A DNA stretch of 64,000 nucleotides from Xanthomonas sp. DAR 34887 (GTDB taxonomy: Bacteria; Pseudomonadota; Gammaproteobacteria; Xanthomonadales; Xanthomonadaceae), in assembly GCF_041245805.1 (NCBI RefSeq), contig NZ_CP162490.1, positions 124,001 to 188,000 on the forward strand, given 5' to 3'. Below the pieces are notes generated by a model. It was given only the letters and a program-made list of their open reading frames with translations, searched no databases and was not told the DNA's origin. Made by a program: the position numbers and the translations under genes. This document shows positions 16,976 to 25,958 of this stretch, one piece after another (position 1 is the first letter of the stretch; each line of letters opens with the position of its first letter).

Positions 16976-18187
16976 ATGTCCCCACACGCTCCCCAGGCCG
17001 ATGCGGCACCCGCCGGCCTGTCCTCCGGTCTGATCGCGCTGTTCGCCGCCGCGTGCGGCCTGGCGGTGGCCAACATCTATTTCTCGCAGCCGCTGATCGG
17101 CATCATCGCGCCGGAACTGCGCCTGCATGCGGGCCTGGCCGGGCTGATCGTGGCGCTGACCCAGCTCGGCTACGGCGCCGGTCTGCTGCTGCTGGTGCCG
17201 CTGGCCGATGTGGCCGAGAACCGGCGCCTGGCAATCCTGCTGCTGGGCGGGGTGGTGCTGGGCCTGCTCGGCATCGGCCTGTCGCAGTCGGCGGCCGGCT
17301 TCCTGATCGGCTCGTTCGTGGTCGGTGTGTGCGCGGTGGCCACGCAGATCCTGGTGCCGTTCGCCTCGCACCTGGCGCCGGAGGCCAGCCGCGGCCGCGT
17401 GGTCGGCACGGTGATGGGCGGGCTGCTGGCCGGGATCATGCTGGCGCGGCCGTTCTCCAGCTTCGTCGCCGCCACCCTGGGCTGGCGCGCGGTGTTCTTC
17501 CTATCCGCCGGCATGATGCTGTTGCTGATGGCGGTGCTGCGCTGGCGCCTGCCGCAGCGCAGGCCCGCGCAGCGCGCGTCCTACGCCGCGGTGCTGGCCT
17601 CGCTGCCGCGCCTGTATGCCGACACGCCGTTGCTGCGCCGGCGCGCGTTCTACCAGGGCATGATGTTCGCCGCGTTCAACGTGTTCTGGACCGGCTCGCC
17701 GCTGTTGCTGGCGCAGTCCTTCGGCATGGACCAGCGGCACATCGCGCTGTTCGCGCTGGCCGGCGCCGCCGGTGCGCTGGTCGCGCCGCTGGCCGGACGC
17801 ATGGCCGACCGCGGCTGGACCCGCCCGGCCACCGGCTGGGCGCTGGCCGCCGCGGCGCTGTCGTTCGGCATCGGCGCCTGGGCCGCGCACGCGCATGCGC
17901 TGCTGTGGCTGGTGGTCGCCGCGCTGGTCCTGGATGCGGCGGTGCAGGTGTGCCAGGTGCTGAGCCTGCGCAGCATCTACATGCTGGCGCCGGAACAGCG
18001 CGGCCGCCTCAACGGCCTGTTCATGACCTCGGTATTCGTGTGCGGCGCCGCCGGGTCGTTGCTGGCCGCGGCGGTCTTCGCCTATGCCGGCTGGCCCGGG
18101 CTGTCGCTGCTCGGCGCCGGTTTCGGCATGGCCGCGCTGCTGTTCTATTTCAGCGAGTTCCGGCGGGCGGCGGTGCCGGCGCGTTGA
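16976..18187 (+). CDS. MFS transporter (DHA1-like)
   Basis: About 403 residues with 12 hydrophobic segments, starting at SSGLIALFAAACGLAVANIYFSQPLIGIIAPEL. The MFS loop 2-3 motif is present in degenerate form (LLLVPLADVAENRRLAI), and RMADRGWTRPATGWAL marks the second half. The NIYFSQPL motif is typical of a group of uncharacterised DHA1 transporters often annotated as drug or sugar efflux. The start at 16976 is chosen because the preceding frame from 16880 is proline/serine-rich and not conserved-looking. The substrate is unknown, and there is no adjacent regulator. Confidence 0.85.
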   Translation: MSPHAPQADAAPAGLSSGLIALFAAACGLAVANIYFSQPLIGIIAPELRLHAGLAGLIVALTQLGYGAGLLLLVPLADVAENRRLAILLLGGVVLGLLGIGLSQSAAGFLIGSFVVGVCAVATQILVPFASHLAPEASRGRVVGTVMGGLLAGIMLARPFSSFVAATLGWRAVFFLSAGMMLLLMAVLRWRLPQRRPAQRASYAAVLASLPRLYADTPLLRRRAFYQGMMFAAFNVFWTGSPLLLAQSFGMDQRHIALFALAGAAGALVAPLAGRMADRGWTRPATGWALAAAALSFGIGAWAAHAHALLWLVVAALVLDAAVQVCQVLSLRSIYMLAPEQRGRLNGLFMTSVFVCGAAGSLLAAAVFAYAGWPGLSLLGAGFGMAALLFYFSEFRRAAVPAR

Positions 18188-18287
18188 GCGTTGCAGGAAT
18201 GGCTCTCGCCGACGACCGACGGCGATGTTTCAGTCTTGGCCATCTGCCCCTCCCCGTTGCCCGCGATGTAACGGCGCTAGGTATGAC

Positions 18288-18312
18288 GAGGTATATACTT
18301 TTTCAGTACCTC
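18288..18312 (+). promoter_or_regulatory. Promoter/operator of toxin-antitoxin operon
   Basis: An inverted repeat, GAGGTA ... TACCTC, brackets a TATACT -10-like hexamer (18294-18299). AGGAG and the antitoxin start follow closely. The layout fits autorepression by the antitoxin, as is usual in type II systems. Confidence 0.55.
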
Positions 18313-18328
18313 AGGCAGGAGATCGGCC

Positions 18329-18607
18329 ATGTCGAAACAAGCCGTGTTCACCATGAAGCTGGAGTCCGAATTGCGCGACGAATTCGTCGCCGAGGCCGAG
18401 GCCGTGCATCGTCCGGCATCGCAGGTGATGCGGGAATTGATGCGTGAGTTCGTCCAGCGTCAGCGCGAAGCGCGCGAGTACGACGCGTTCCTGCAGCGCA
18501 AAGTGGAAGCCGGTCGCGCCTCGATGCATGCCGGCCAGGGGCGACCGAACGACGAGGTCGAGGCCGAGTTCGCCGCGCGGCGGGCCAGCGTGACGCGCAG
18601 CGGATGA
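18329..18607 (+). CDS. Type II antitoxin, ribbon-helix-helix-like
   Basis: 92 residues. The N-terminal part (KQAVFTMKLESELRDEFVAEAEAVHRPASQVMRELMREFVQ) looks like a ribbon-helix-helix DNA-binding fold: a short strand, then two helices with the S-Q-V turn. The charged C-terminal part (QREAREYDAFLQRKVEAGRASMHAGQGRPNDEVEAEF) would wrap the toxin. It overlaps the toxin gene by 4 bases (ATGA), and an operator-like inverted repeat lies upstream. It probably neutralises the RelE/ParE-type toxin downstream and represses the operon. Confidence 0.82.
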   Translation: MSKQAVFTMKLESELRDEFVAEAEAVHRPASQVMRELMREFVQRQREAREYDAFLQRKVEAGRASMHAGQGRPNDEVEAEFAARRASVTRSG

Positions 18608-18888
18608 GGGTCGTCTGGACGCCCGAGGCGCAACAGGACCGTGTCGATATCTGGGAATATGTTGCGGCGGATAACCCGGCGGCGGCCATCAGGTTGGACG
18701 AATCATTCAGCGAGGCGGCGCTGACCTTGGAGCGTTATTCCATGCTCGGTCGAGCGGGAAGGATCGCGGGCACGCGCGAACTGATCCCGCACGAGCATTA
18801 TTGCCTGGTCTACGAGATAGATGGCGAAACGGTGTGGATACTGGCGTTGATCCACACTGCGCGCCTGTGGCCACCCTTACCGAATTGA
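18604..18888 (+). CDS. RelE/ParE family toxin
   Basis: 94 residues. The sequence VVWTPEAQQDRVDIWEYVAADNPAAAIRLDESF, with TRELIPHEHYCLVYEIDGETVWILALIHTARLWP at the end, matches the RelE/ParE fold: an N-terminal helix pair, then strands with the conserved Y.I....V.ILA..H.AR motif. It is coupled by a 4-base overlap to the antitoxin. Members inhibit translation (RelE) or gyrase (ParE); the sequence alone does not say which. Confidence 0.87.
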   Translation: MRVVWTPEAQQDRVDIWEYVAADNPAAAIRLDESFSEAALTLERYSMLGRAGRIAGTRELIPHEHYCLVYEIDGETVWILALIHTARLWPPLPN

Positions 18889-19113
18889 GCCACGGATTGG
18901 GAGGTGCGGGCGCAGCCTCGTACCCAAACCCAGCGAGACGCTTCGCGCCGTGCAATGCGTGTTGCCGCGTGGCTCCTCAGCGTTGGGGCCTCCAAGAGCC
19001 CGCTTAATGGCCTTCCCTCACCCTCACTGCATCGCACGCCGGATAGCCCTGCCTGGCTCTCCCCCGTCGCGCCTCCTGATATCTGAACAACGAACGTCAC
19101 TAGGTGCTTTCAT

Positions 19114-19152
19114 ATTGACAACACATTTCCATCATGGAAACATGTTGTCAAT
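19114..19152 (+). promoter_or_regulatory. 39-bp dyad operator upstream of the marR-type gene
   Basis: ATTGACAACACATTTCCAT, a central C, then ATGGAAACATGTTGTCAAT: 17 of 19 positions are complementary. It contains a TTGACA -35-like hexamer in its left arm and ends 14 bases before the MarR start, next to the GAGGAG ribosome site. It is almost certainly the autoregulatory binding site of a dimeric repressor. Confidence 0.75.
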
Positions 19153-19166
19153 AGAGGAGTTCAAGC

Positions 19167-19634
19167 ATGGGTAGCAAGAAGGCGGAACAATTGACGGACA
19201 TCGTCCTGGCTATTTTCCAGTTGAACGGCGTACTCGCCGATTGGGGCGACAACTTCGTTTCCGCCGATGGTCTGACAAGTGCCAAGTGGCAGATGCTGGG
19301 CGCAGTGGCTCTATCGGATCACCCGCTCACCGCACCGCAGGTTGGAATGGCGATGGGTGTTACCCGGCAGGGAGCGCAGAAGCAGCTAAACGTGCTTGTT
19401 AGCGAAGGACTGCTGGAGACAAGGCCCAATCCGATGCACAAGCGATCATCGCACTACTACCTGACTCAAGTGGGGCGGGCCAAGTACGAAGCGATCGAAA
19501 AGCGATGGAACAGCCATGCACAGCGGGTGTCCAGCTCCTTCAGTAGCTCAGACCTGGCAGTGGCAGAGAGTCTGCTGCGCAAAATGACACGTATCTATGC
19601 GGATCCGAGCGTGCACCATGAAGCTAAAGCCTAG
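19167..19634 (+). CDS. MarR-family transcriptional regulator
   Basis: 155 residues. The winged-helix core is recognisable: SAKWQMLGAVALSDHPLTAPQVGMAMGVTRQGAQKQLNVLVSEGLLETRPNPMHKRSSHYYLTQVGRAKYEAI, with the recognition helix at VTRQGAQKQLNVL and a wing around HKRSSHYYLT. It is first in a three-gene operon with a membrane protein and a quinone-oxidoreductase-like enzyme. This is a typical redox- or electrophile-responsive layout in which the regulator represses itself and the detoxifying enzyme. Codon use and base composition are less GC-rich than the surroundings, suggesting transfer. Confidence 0.87.
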   Translation: MGSKKAEQLTDIVLAIFQLNGVLADWGDNFVSADGLTSAKWQMLGAVALSDHPLTAPQVGMAMGVTRQGAQKQLNVLVSEGLLETRPNPMHKRSSHYYLTQVGRAKYEAIEKRWNSHAQRVSSSFSSSDLAVAESLLRKMTRIYADPSVHHEAKA

Positions 19635-20094
19635 GCTTCACGCCATCGGAGCCGCAACCACGGCGGTCCTTCTTGCAGGCTTTTGGTCTGCGACTGCGAT
19701 CTCAGAGCTGTTCTTGTCGCTGGAAGCGGTTGCGCTGGTCAAGCAGGTCGTTGCCTTTGCAGTATTTGGACTGGCTTTGTCCATGGCCACCACCGCCATC
19801 ACTGGCATTTCCATGGCACGGAAAGGCAGTCTTCCCCTCTTGCAGAAGAAGCGCCAGCGCATGCCCTTCATCGCCTTCAATGGCGTTGCGATTCTCATAC
19901 CTTCGGCCATCTTCCTGAGCCTGAGAGCCACGGCCGATCGCTTCGACACATGGTTCTACATCGTCCAGGGCATCGAACTTGTGGTTGGAGCGATCAACAT
20001 CACCCTCATCGCATTGAACATTCGTGATGGCCTGCGACTGCGCGAACGCCGTACAGCGGCCACGGCCCATCTTCACCCTTCCAAGAGAACATGA
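19618..20094 (+). CDS. Hypothetical four-helix membrane protein
   Basis: 158 residues from ATG 19618, overlapping the marR-type gene by 17 bases. Four hydrophobic segments are visible: AIGAATTAVLLAGFWSATAISELFL, ALVKQVVAFAVFGLALSMATTAITGISMA, FIAFNGVAILIPSAIFLSLRA and TWFYIVQGIELVVGAINITLIALNI. A cytoplasmic basic loop (KGSLPLLQKKRQRMP) lies in the middle. This resembles small integral membrane proteins found beside MarR regulators, but no family is assigned. It probably works with the oxidoreductase that starts two bases later. Confidence 0.75.
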   Translation: MKLKPRLHAIGAATTAVLLAGFWSATAISELFLSLEAVALVKQVVAFAVFGLALSMATTAITGISMARKGSLPLLQKKRQRMPFIAFNGVAILIPSAIFLSLRATADRFDTWFYIVQGIELVVGAINITLIALNIRDGLRLRERRTAATAHLHPSKRT

Positions 20095-20095
20095 C

Positions 20096-21043
20096 ATGCG
20101 CGCAGCTATCGTCAAAGAGGTTGGTTCAGCCCCTGTGCTTGGCGACTTCCCCGATCCGGTTCCCTCGCAAGGTGAAGAGGTAATCCAGGTACTGGCCGCT
20201 CCCCTCAGCCCGATCGTCAAGAAGCTGGCTGCAGGCGAGCACTACGCTAGCAACGCCAGAGCCGGATTTGTGCCTGGTATCGACGGAGTCGGCATCAACG
20301 GAGTCGGTGAGCGGGTCTACTTCCTGTTTCCCAAGCCACCCTATGGATCCATGGCGGAGAAGGCTCTGGTCGCTTCGACGTCGATGGTTCCGGTGCCAGA
20401 AGGGGTATCGAGCGAGTTGGCGGCCGCCGTGGTGACCGCAGGTCTCTCTTCATGGATCGCGCTGAACCTTCGAGCAGGGTTTCAGCCCGGTGAAACCGTA
20501 CTGATCAATGGTGCCACCGGATCTGCAGGTGGCTTGGCGGTGCAGATCGCCGTAAGCCTTGGGGCACGAAAGATCTTTGCCACCGGGCGCAACCTTGCCA
20601 AGTTGGACGCTCTGCCTGCCGGGGTGACCAAGATTGCCTTGGATGGCAGCGCTGACGACGCTCTTCGATCAGCATTCGACAGGGGCGTGGATGTGGTCTT
20701 GGACTACCTGTGGGGCGAACCTGCCGCCCGCATCATCGCTGCTGCCACTTCCGGCCGAGGCTCCCGCGCTGGTGAGCCGCGCCTTCGCTTCGTTCAGCTG
20801 GGCTCGATGGCAGGTGATTCCATTCCACTGTCGGCGCATGCTTTCCGTAGTTCTGGTCTCGAAATCCTGGGTAGCGGCATCGGAAGCGTCTCGATGACCG
20901 ACCTTGTGCAGGGTGCACGAGAGCTGCTGGCGGCAACGCCGGCAGGTGGATTTGACACGCCCGTCCAGAGGCGCCCACTCGCATCCATTCATGACGCCTG
21001 GCTTGACCAAGCTGACAATGGCAGGCTCGTGTTCTGTCCCTGA
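20096..21043 (+). CDS. Zinc-free medium-chain dehydrogenase / quinone oxidoreductase-like protein
   Basis: 315 residues. The MDR fold is evident: an N-terminal GroES-like domain (MRAAIVKEVGSAPVLGDFPDPVPSQGEEVIQVLAAPLSPIVKKLAAG), then a nucleotide-binding domain with ETVLINGATGSAGGLAVQIAVSLGARKIFATGRNLAKLDAL. The AxGxxG-type motif (NGATGSAGG) is typical of NADPH-binding quinone reductases, and no structural zinc cysteines are seen. It probably reduces quinones or enals. It is the last gene of the MarR operon, two bases after the membrane-protein stop. Confidence 0.85.
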   Translation: MRAAIVKEVGSAPVLGDFPDPVPSQGEEVIQVLAAPLSPIVKKLAAGEHYASNARAGFVPGIDGVGINGVGERVYFLFPKPPYGSMAEKALVASTSMVPVPEGVSSELAAAVVTAGLSSWIALNLRAGFQPGETVLINGATGSAGGLAVQIAVSLGARKIFATGRNLAKLDALPAGVTKIALDGSADDALRSAFDRGVDVVLDYLWGEPAARIIAAATSGRGSRAGEPRLRFVQLGSMAGDSIPLSAHAFRSSGLEILGSGIGSVSMTDLVQGARELLAATPAGGFDTPVQRRPLASIHDAWLDQADNGRLVFCP

Positions 21044-21226
21044 CTGATCGCAAGCACGGTCGCGCCTCGCCCGCCCAAAGCAGCGCACGATGCCTGGCGC
21101 GCTTCTAGTCCAAGCGCGCATCGAGGGGCAACCAGGAACACAATCCGGCGTGGGGACGGTATCGGTCGCGATGGCACGGCAACTGCGCCGAGCCGACATG
21201 CAATTCCTTGCCGACGCCGTGCCGTC

Positions 21227-22648
21227 TTACGCAGCAGGGTCGCGGCGCAGCAGGCTGTGGCGCTGCCCGTACAGCAGGTAGGCGACCACGCCGATGCCGT
21301 TCCACAGCGCGAACCATTTCTGCGTGGTGTGCGGCAGGCTCCAGAACAGGTACAGGCAGCCGCCGATTGCCAGCGGCGCGACCACCCACGCCAGCGGCGT
21401 GCGGAACTTGCGCTCGCGGTTGGGCTCGCGCACGCGCAGCACCAGCAGGCATGCGGCCACCGCGATGAACGCGGCCAGGGTGCCAGCGTTGGCCAGCGCG
21501 GCGATTTCGTCCAGCCGCGCCACGCCGGCCAGCGCCGCCACCAGCAGCGCGGTGAACAGCGTGGTCGCCACCGGCGTGCCGGTGCGCGCGCTGACCTTGG
21601 ACAGGCCGCGCGGCAGCAGGCCGTCGCGCGACATCACGAAGAAGATCCGGCTCTGTCCGTACAGGAACGCCAGCAGCACCGTCGGCAATGCGATCACCGC
21701 GGCCGCGGCGATCAGCGTCGCCGCCTTGCCCCGGCCGAGCTCGCGCAGGATCAGCGCCAGCGGTTCGGCGCTCTGCCCGAACACCGTGTAGCTCATCGCG
21801 CCCACCGCAGCCAGCGCCACCAGCACGTAGATCAGGGTGCAGCCGACCATCGAGCCGAGGATGCCGATCGCCAGGTCGCGCTCGGGCTTCTTGGTTTCCT
21901 CGGCCGCGGTGGAGATCGCGTCGAAGCCGTAGAAGGCGAAGAAGATGATCGCGGCGGCGGCCATCACCCCGCGCTCGACGCCGTCGGCGCCCATCGACTT
22001 GGCGAAGCCGAACGGCATGAACGGCTCCATCCGCGCGCTGTCGAAATGCGGCAGCGCGATCGCCACGAACACGGTCAGGGCGACGATCTTCACCGCCACC
22101 AGCACCGCATTGACCGTCGCGCTGGCCTGGGTGCCGAGCATCAGCATGCCGGCGACGACGAAGGTGATCAGCACCGCCGGCAGGTTAACCACGCCGCCGG
22201 CGTGCGGCCCGGCGGTCAGCCACAGCGGCAGGTCCACGCCCACGCCCTTGAGGAAGCCGACCGCATAGCCCGACCAGCCGACCGCCACCGTGCTGACCAC
22301 CAGCGAGTACTCCAAGATCAGGCTCCAGCCGACCACCCAGGCGATGCTCTCGCCGAGCGCGATGTAACTGTAGGTGTAGGCGCTGCCGGCGGCCGGCATC
22401 ATCGTCGCCATCTCCGCGTAGGCCAGCGCGGCGCAGGCGCAGATCGCCCCGGCCACCGCGAACGACAGCAGCACCGCCGGTCCGGCCAGGTGCGCGCCGA
22501 CCCCGATCAGGGTGTAGATGCCGGTGCCGACGATCGCGCCGATGCCCAGCGCCACCAGGTGCGGCCAGCTCAGCGTGGGCACCAGCCGGCGCCCGGCTTC
22601 GTGGACGGTGACCAGATCGAGCGACTTGCGCCGGAACAGGAACGACAT
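21227..22648 (-). CDS. APC-family amino acid permease (cationic amino acid transporter type)
   Basis: 473 residues with 12 or more hydrophobic segments. The N-terminus (LSWPHLVALGIGAIVGTGIYTLIGVGAHLAGPAVLLSFAVAGAICACAALAYAEMATMMPAAGSAYTYSYIALGE) is the APC/CAT hallmark, with the unwound-helix GAIVGTGI motif. FFAFYGFDAISTAAEETKKPERDLAIGI is also typical. It imports amino acids by proton symport; substrate preference cannot be read. It is a monocistronic minus-strand gene. Confidence 0.9.
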   Translation of the reverse strand: MSFLFRRKSLDLVTVHEAGRRLVPTLSWPHLVALGIGAIVGTGIYTLIGVGAHLAGPAVLLSFAVAGAICACAALAYAEMATMMPAAGSAYTYSYIALGESIAWVVGWSLILEYSLVVSTVAVGWSGYAVGFLKGVGVDLPLWLTAGPHAGGVVNLPAVLITFVVAGMLMLGTQASATVNAVLVAVKIVALTVFVAIALPHFDSARMEPFMPFGFAKSMGADGVERGVMAAAAIIFFAFYGFDAISTAAEETKKPERDLAIGILGSMVGCTLIYVLVALAAVGAMSYTVFGQSAEPLALILRELGRGKAATLIAAAAVIALPTVLLAFLYGQSRIFFVMSRDGLLPRGLSKVSARTGTPVATTLFTALLVAALAGVARLDEIAALANAGTLAAFIAVAACLLVLRVREPNRERKFRTPLAWVVAPLAIGGCLYLFWSLPHTTQKWFALWNGIGVVAYLLYGQRHSLLRRDPAA

Positions 22649-22857
22649 GCGGGCCTCGGGGAACGATAGGACAAGCCCGCGAGTGTCGCCGAATGCGGTG
22701 CAGCAATGCTATGGGCGGCCCGGTGCGGTCATCGCGGCAGCCTGCCCGGGCGATCGAACCGGCTGCGGCAGCAGGCCCGGACTAGGCGCCGTTCGATCCG
22801 GAATGCCGGCCGGCGGTGGCAGGTGCGTGCCCGTTGCGACCTGCGTCGCGCCACGCG

Positions 22858-23481
22858 TCACGGCAGGCCGTTGCGCCCGTGCGCCAGGAAGCCGGGACGC
22901 GTCGACAAGCGTTCGTAGTACGCCGCCACCGCCGGCAGCGGTGGCCGCGGCATCGGCGTGGCCATCCAGCGCTGGGTGGACAGGCCGAGCACGATGTCGG
23001 CCAGGGTGAAGTCCGCGCCGGCCGCATAGGCGCCGGTGCGTTGCAGCTGCGCGTCGAGCATGCCCATGTGCCGGTGCCAGCCGGCGATGCCCTGCGCCAG
23101 CGCCTGCGCATCGCGATGCGCGGGGCTGTCGCGGACCAAGGCCATGAACGCGTAGCGCCACGCGTTGTTGAGTTCGGTGCCCTGCCAGTCCATCCACTGC
23201 TCGACCGTTGCCCGCGCCTGCGGCGCGGTCGGCAGTAGGTCCGCGCGCTGCTGGCGCGCCGCCAGGTAGCGGCAGATGCTGTTGGATTCCCACAGCACGA
23301 AGTCGCCGTCGCGCAGCACCGGTACCAGCGCGTTGGGATTGAGCGCGCGCAAGCCGGGGATGTCCGCCGCGGCGATGCCGGCGGCGTGGTGCTGCTGGTC
23401 GATCGCCAGGTCCAGCTCCGCGCACAGCCACAGCACCTTGCGCACGTTGATCGAGGACGACTTGCCGTAGAGGGTGAGCAT
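22858..23481 (-). CDS. Glutathione S-transferase
   Basis: 207 residues from ATG 23481; the extra upstream frame to 23595 is arginine-rich and rejected. The N-terminal thioredoxin-like domain (MLTLYGKSSSINVRKVLWLCAEL ... NPNALVPVLRDGDFVLWESNSICRYLA) contains the cis-proline VP and the ES glutathione-binding pair. The all-helical C-terminal domain (EQWMDWQGTELNNAW...FTLADIVLGLSTQRWM) has the N-capping D. The SSS...NVRK start resembles bacterial GSTs that use serine or cysteine at the active site. The substrate is unknown. Confidence 0.9.
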   Translation of the reverse strand: MLTLYGKSSSINVRKVLWLCAELDLAIDQQHHAAGIAAADIPGLRALNPNALVPVLRDGDFVLWESNSICRYLAARQQRADLLPTAPQARATVEQWMDWQGTELNNAWRYAFMALVRDSPAHRDAQALAQGIAGWHRHMGMLDAQLQRTGAYAAGADFTLADIVLGLSTQRWMATPMPRPPLPAVAAYYERLSTRPGFLAHGRNGLP

Positions 23482-23699
23482 GCGAACGCCATGCAGAATG
23501 GAGTGCCGAGCGTGCCTCGGCGCACCGTCGCCTGCAAGGCGGCGACCGCGCAGGCCATCCGCGTCGCACGTCGCCGAGCTACGTGCGGCGCGCATTGTTC
23601 GCCCGGCATCGCCGCTAGGTTTGGCAGCGTTGGCCAGCGCTGCCGACCTGGCGCGATCGCTGGCGCAGCGCCTGAGACGCGGCCGGCTACACTGGCGGC

Positions 23700-25292
23700 A
23701 TGCAAACCGATCCCCATTTCCTGATCCTGGCCGGCCTGCTGTGCGCCGTGCTCGTGCTGCTGCTGGCCGTGCTGCTGCGCCGGACCAACCACACCGCGCT
23801 GGAGCAGGCCCTGCGCGAGGAATCGCGCAATGGCCGCGGCGAGCTGCGCGAGCAGCTCGACAGCCTGGCGCGCCAGCAGGACGCGCGCAGCGAGGGCTTC
23901 GCCCGCCATCTCGCCGACCTGTCCACGCGCACCGATCAGCGCCTGGACCTGCTGCGCGAAGCGCTGACCGAGGACGCGCGGCGCGGCCGGGTCGAGGCCG
24001 GCGAGGCGCAGCTGCGCGTGGCCGAACTGCTCAACCAGCGCCTGGTCGAGATGCGCGGCCAGCTCGATGCGTTCGGCCAGCAGCAGGACGCGCGCATGCT
24101 GCAGTTCGGCCAGCAGCAGAGCGCGCTGATCGCGCGCATCGACGCGCACCTCACCGCGCTGCGCGAGACCCTGGTCGAAGACGCGCGCAAGGGCCGCCTG
24201 GAAGGCGCCGAGTCGCAGCAGCGCTTCGCCGACGCGCTCGGGCAGCGGCTCAACGAACTGATCCAGCGCAACGAGCAGCGCATCGGCGAGATGCGCAGCA
24301 CCCTGGAAGAACGCCTGAAGGAACTGCAGGCCGACAACGCGGCCAAGCTCGAGCAGATGCGCGGCACCGTCGACGAAAAGCTGCAGACCACCCTCAACAC
24401 GCGCCTGGATGCCTCGTTCAAGCTGGTCTCCGAGCGATTGGAACAGGTCCAGCGCGGGCTGGGCGAGATGCAGCAGCTGGCCACCGGCGTCGGCGATCTC
24501 AAGCGCGTGCTGAGCAACGTCAAGAACCGTGGTGGCTGGGGCGAAGTGCAGCTGGAGAACATCCTGGAGCAGACCCTGACCCAGGAGCAGTACGCGCGCG
24601 GCGTGCGGGTGCGCCCGGAGCGCAACGAGGCGGTCGACTTCGCGGTGCGCCTGCCCGGCCGCGGCCACGAGGACACGCCGGTGTGGCTGCCGATCGATGC
24701 CAAGTTCCCGCGCGAGGATTACGAGCGGCTGCTCGACGCGCAGGAGCAGGGCGATGCCGAACTGGTGCTGGCGATGGGCGCGCAGCTGGAGCGCGCGATC
24801 CGGGTGCAGGCCAGGTCGATCAGCGACAAGTACATCGCGCCGCCGCACACCACCGATTTCGCGGTGATGTTCCTGCCGACCGAAGGCCTGTACGCCGAGA
24901 CCCTGCGCCGGCCCGGCCTGGCCGACCTGCTGCAGCGCGAGCACCGCATCGTCATCGCCGGCCCCACCACCGTCACCGCGCTGCTCAACAGCCTGCAGAT
25001 GGGCTTCCGCACGCTGGCCATCGAAAAGCGCTCCAGCGAAGTGTGGGGCGTGCTGGCCGCGGTCAAGAGCGAGTTCGGCAAGTTCGCCGGCATTCTGGAA
25101 CGGGCCGAGAAGCAGATCGGCACCGTCGGCAAGAGCCTGGGCGATGCCAGCCGCAAGACCCGCACCATCGAGCGGCGCCTGCGCGGGGTGGAGACGCTGG
25201 CCGAGGCGCAGTTCACGCCGCTGCTCGATCTCGAGTTGCCCCTCGCCGATGCCGAGGCGGACGAGGATCCGGCGCGCGACGAGCAGGAGTAG
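23700..25292 (+). CDS. rmuC: DNA recombination protein RmuC
   Basis: 530 residues. An N-terminal membrane helix (FLILAGLLCAVLVLLLAVLL) is followed by a long coiled-coil region (about 35-250, rich in R/E/Q: LREQLDSLARQQDARSEG..., LVEMRGQLDAFGQQQD...). The conserved C-terminal nuclease-like domain shows GNVKNRGGWGEVQLE-type sequence (here VKNRGGWGEVQLENIL), PIDAKFPREDYERL and RTLAIEKRSSEVWGVLAAVKSEFGKFAG. RmuC limits inversions between short inverted repeats. It is a single gene, and its start is clear. Confidence 0.93.
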   Translation: MQTDPHFLILAGLLCAVLVLLLAVLLRRTNHTALEQALREESRNGRGELREQLDSLARQQDARSEGFARHLADLSTRTDQRLDLLREALTEDARRGRVEAGEAQLRVAELLNQRLVEMRGQLDAFGQQQDARMLQFGQQQSALIARIDAHLTALRETLVEDARKGRLEGAESQQRFADALGQRLNELIQRNEQRIGEMRSTLEERLKELQADNAAKLEQMRGTVDEKLQTTLNTRLDASFKLVSERLEQVQRGLGEMQQLATGVGDLKRVLSNVKNRGGWGEVQLENILEQTLTQEQYARGVRVRPERNEAVDFAVRLPGRGHEDTPVWLPIDAKFPREDYERLLDAQEQGDAELVLAMGAQLERAIRVQARSISDKYIAPPHTTDFAVMFLPTEGLYAETLRRPGLADLLQREHRIVIAGPTTVTALLNSLQMGFRTLAIEKRSSEVWGVLAAVKSEFGKFAGILERAEKQIGTVGKSLGDASRKTRTIERRLRGVETLAEAQFTPLLDLELPLADAEADEDPARDEQE

Positions 25293-25499
25293 GCGGTACT
25301 GGCGCTCCATGCGTCTTGCTGCGCCGGGCGGCGAGGTTGGTCGACGCGCAGCCCGTGCCGCGTTGAGCTGCCCTCTCGCGATGCCGGCACGACGAATGCG
25401 CGCGAGGGCCGAGTAAGCGGCATCGCGCACGCCCATCCACCTCGTGGTGACAGGCGCATTTGCGATACTGCGCGCCGGAACCGGTCGGATGGAGTGCTT

Positions 25500-25889
25500 A
25501 TGTCGATGCGATGGTGCATGCCCCTGTTGTCCTGCCTGCTGCTGGTTGCCTGCAGCAGCGGTCCACGCCCGCAGGCGGGTCCCGCCGCATCCGCGCCCCA
25601 GGCGGGCGCCAATGGCGCGGCTACGACCGACGCCGCGGCATGCGCGGCACAAGGCGGCAGCCTGCGTCCGCTCGGCCGGCGCGGACTGCTCAAGTGCGTG
25701 ATCCCGTTCGCCGATGCCGGCAAGGCCTGCAGCGACAAGAGCCAGTGCCACGGTGATTGCCTTGCGGCCGCGCTGGTGCCCGCCGGCACTGCCGCGCAGG
25801 GCGTCTGCCAGCGCGACATCAGCGAAAACTACGGCTGCCGGCAGACCGTGCAAGGTGGTGTGGGCGGATCGCAGATCTGCATCGACTGA
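25500..25889 (+). CDS. Hypothetical cysteine-rich lipoprotein
   Basis: 129 residues. MSMRWCMPLLSCLLLVACSSG is a lipoprotein signal with lipobox LVAC. A low-complexity A/P/G linker follows, then a compact domain with seven cysteines in spaced order (AACAAQGG..., KCVIPFADAGKACSDKSQCHGDCLAAAL..., GVCQRDISENYGCRQTV...ICID), suggesting disulfide bonds in the periplasm. No family is recognised. ATG 25500 is chosen; GGATGGAG lies 5-10 bases upstream. Confidence 0.75.
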   Translation: MSMRWCMPLLSCLLLVACSSGPRPQAGPAASAPQAGANGAATTDAAACAAQGGSLRPLGRRGLLKCVIPFADAGKACSDKSQCHGDCLAAALVPAGTAAQGVCQRDISENYGCRQTVQGGVGGSQICID

Positions 25890-25958
25890 GCGCCGCGCGA
25901 TAGCCGCTACGCGGCCATGCGCCTATGCTGGCGCTCCGTCCCTGTTGCAGGAGTTGCC

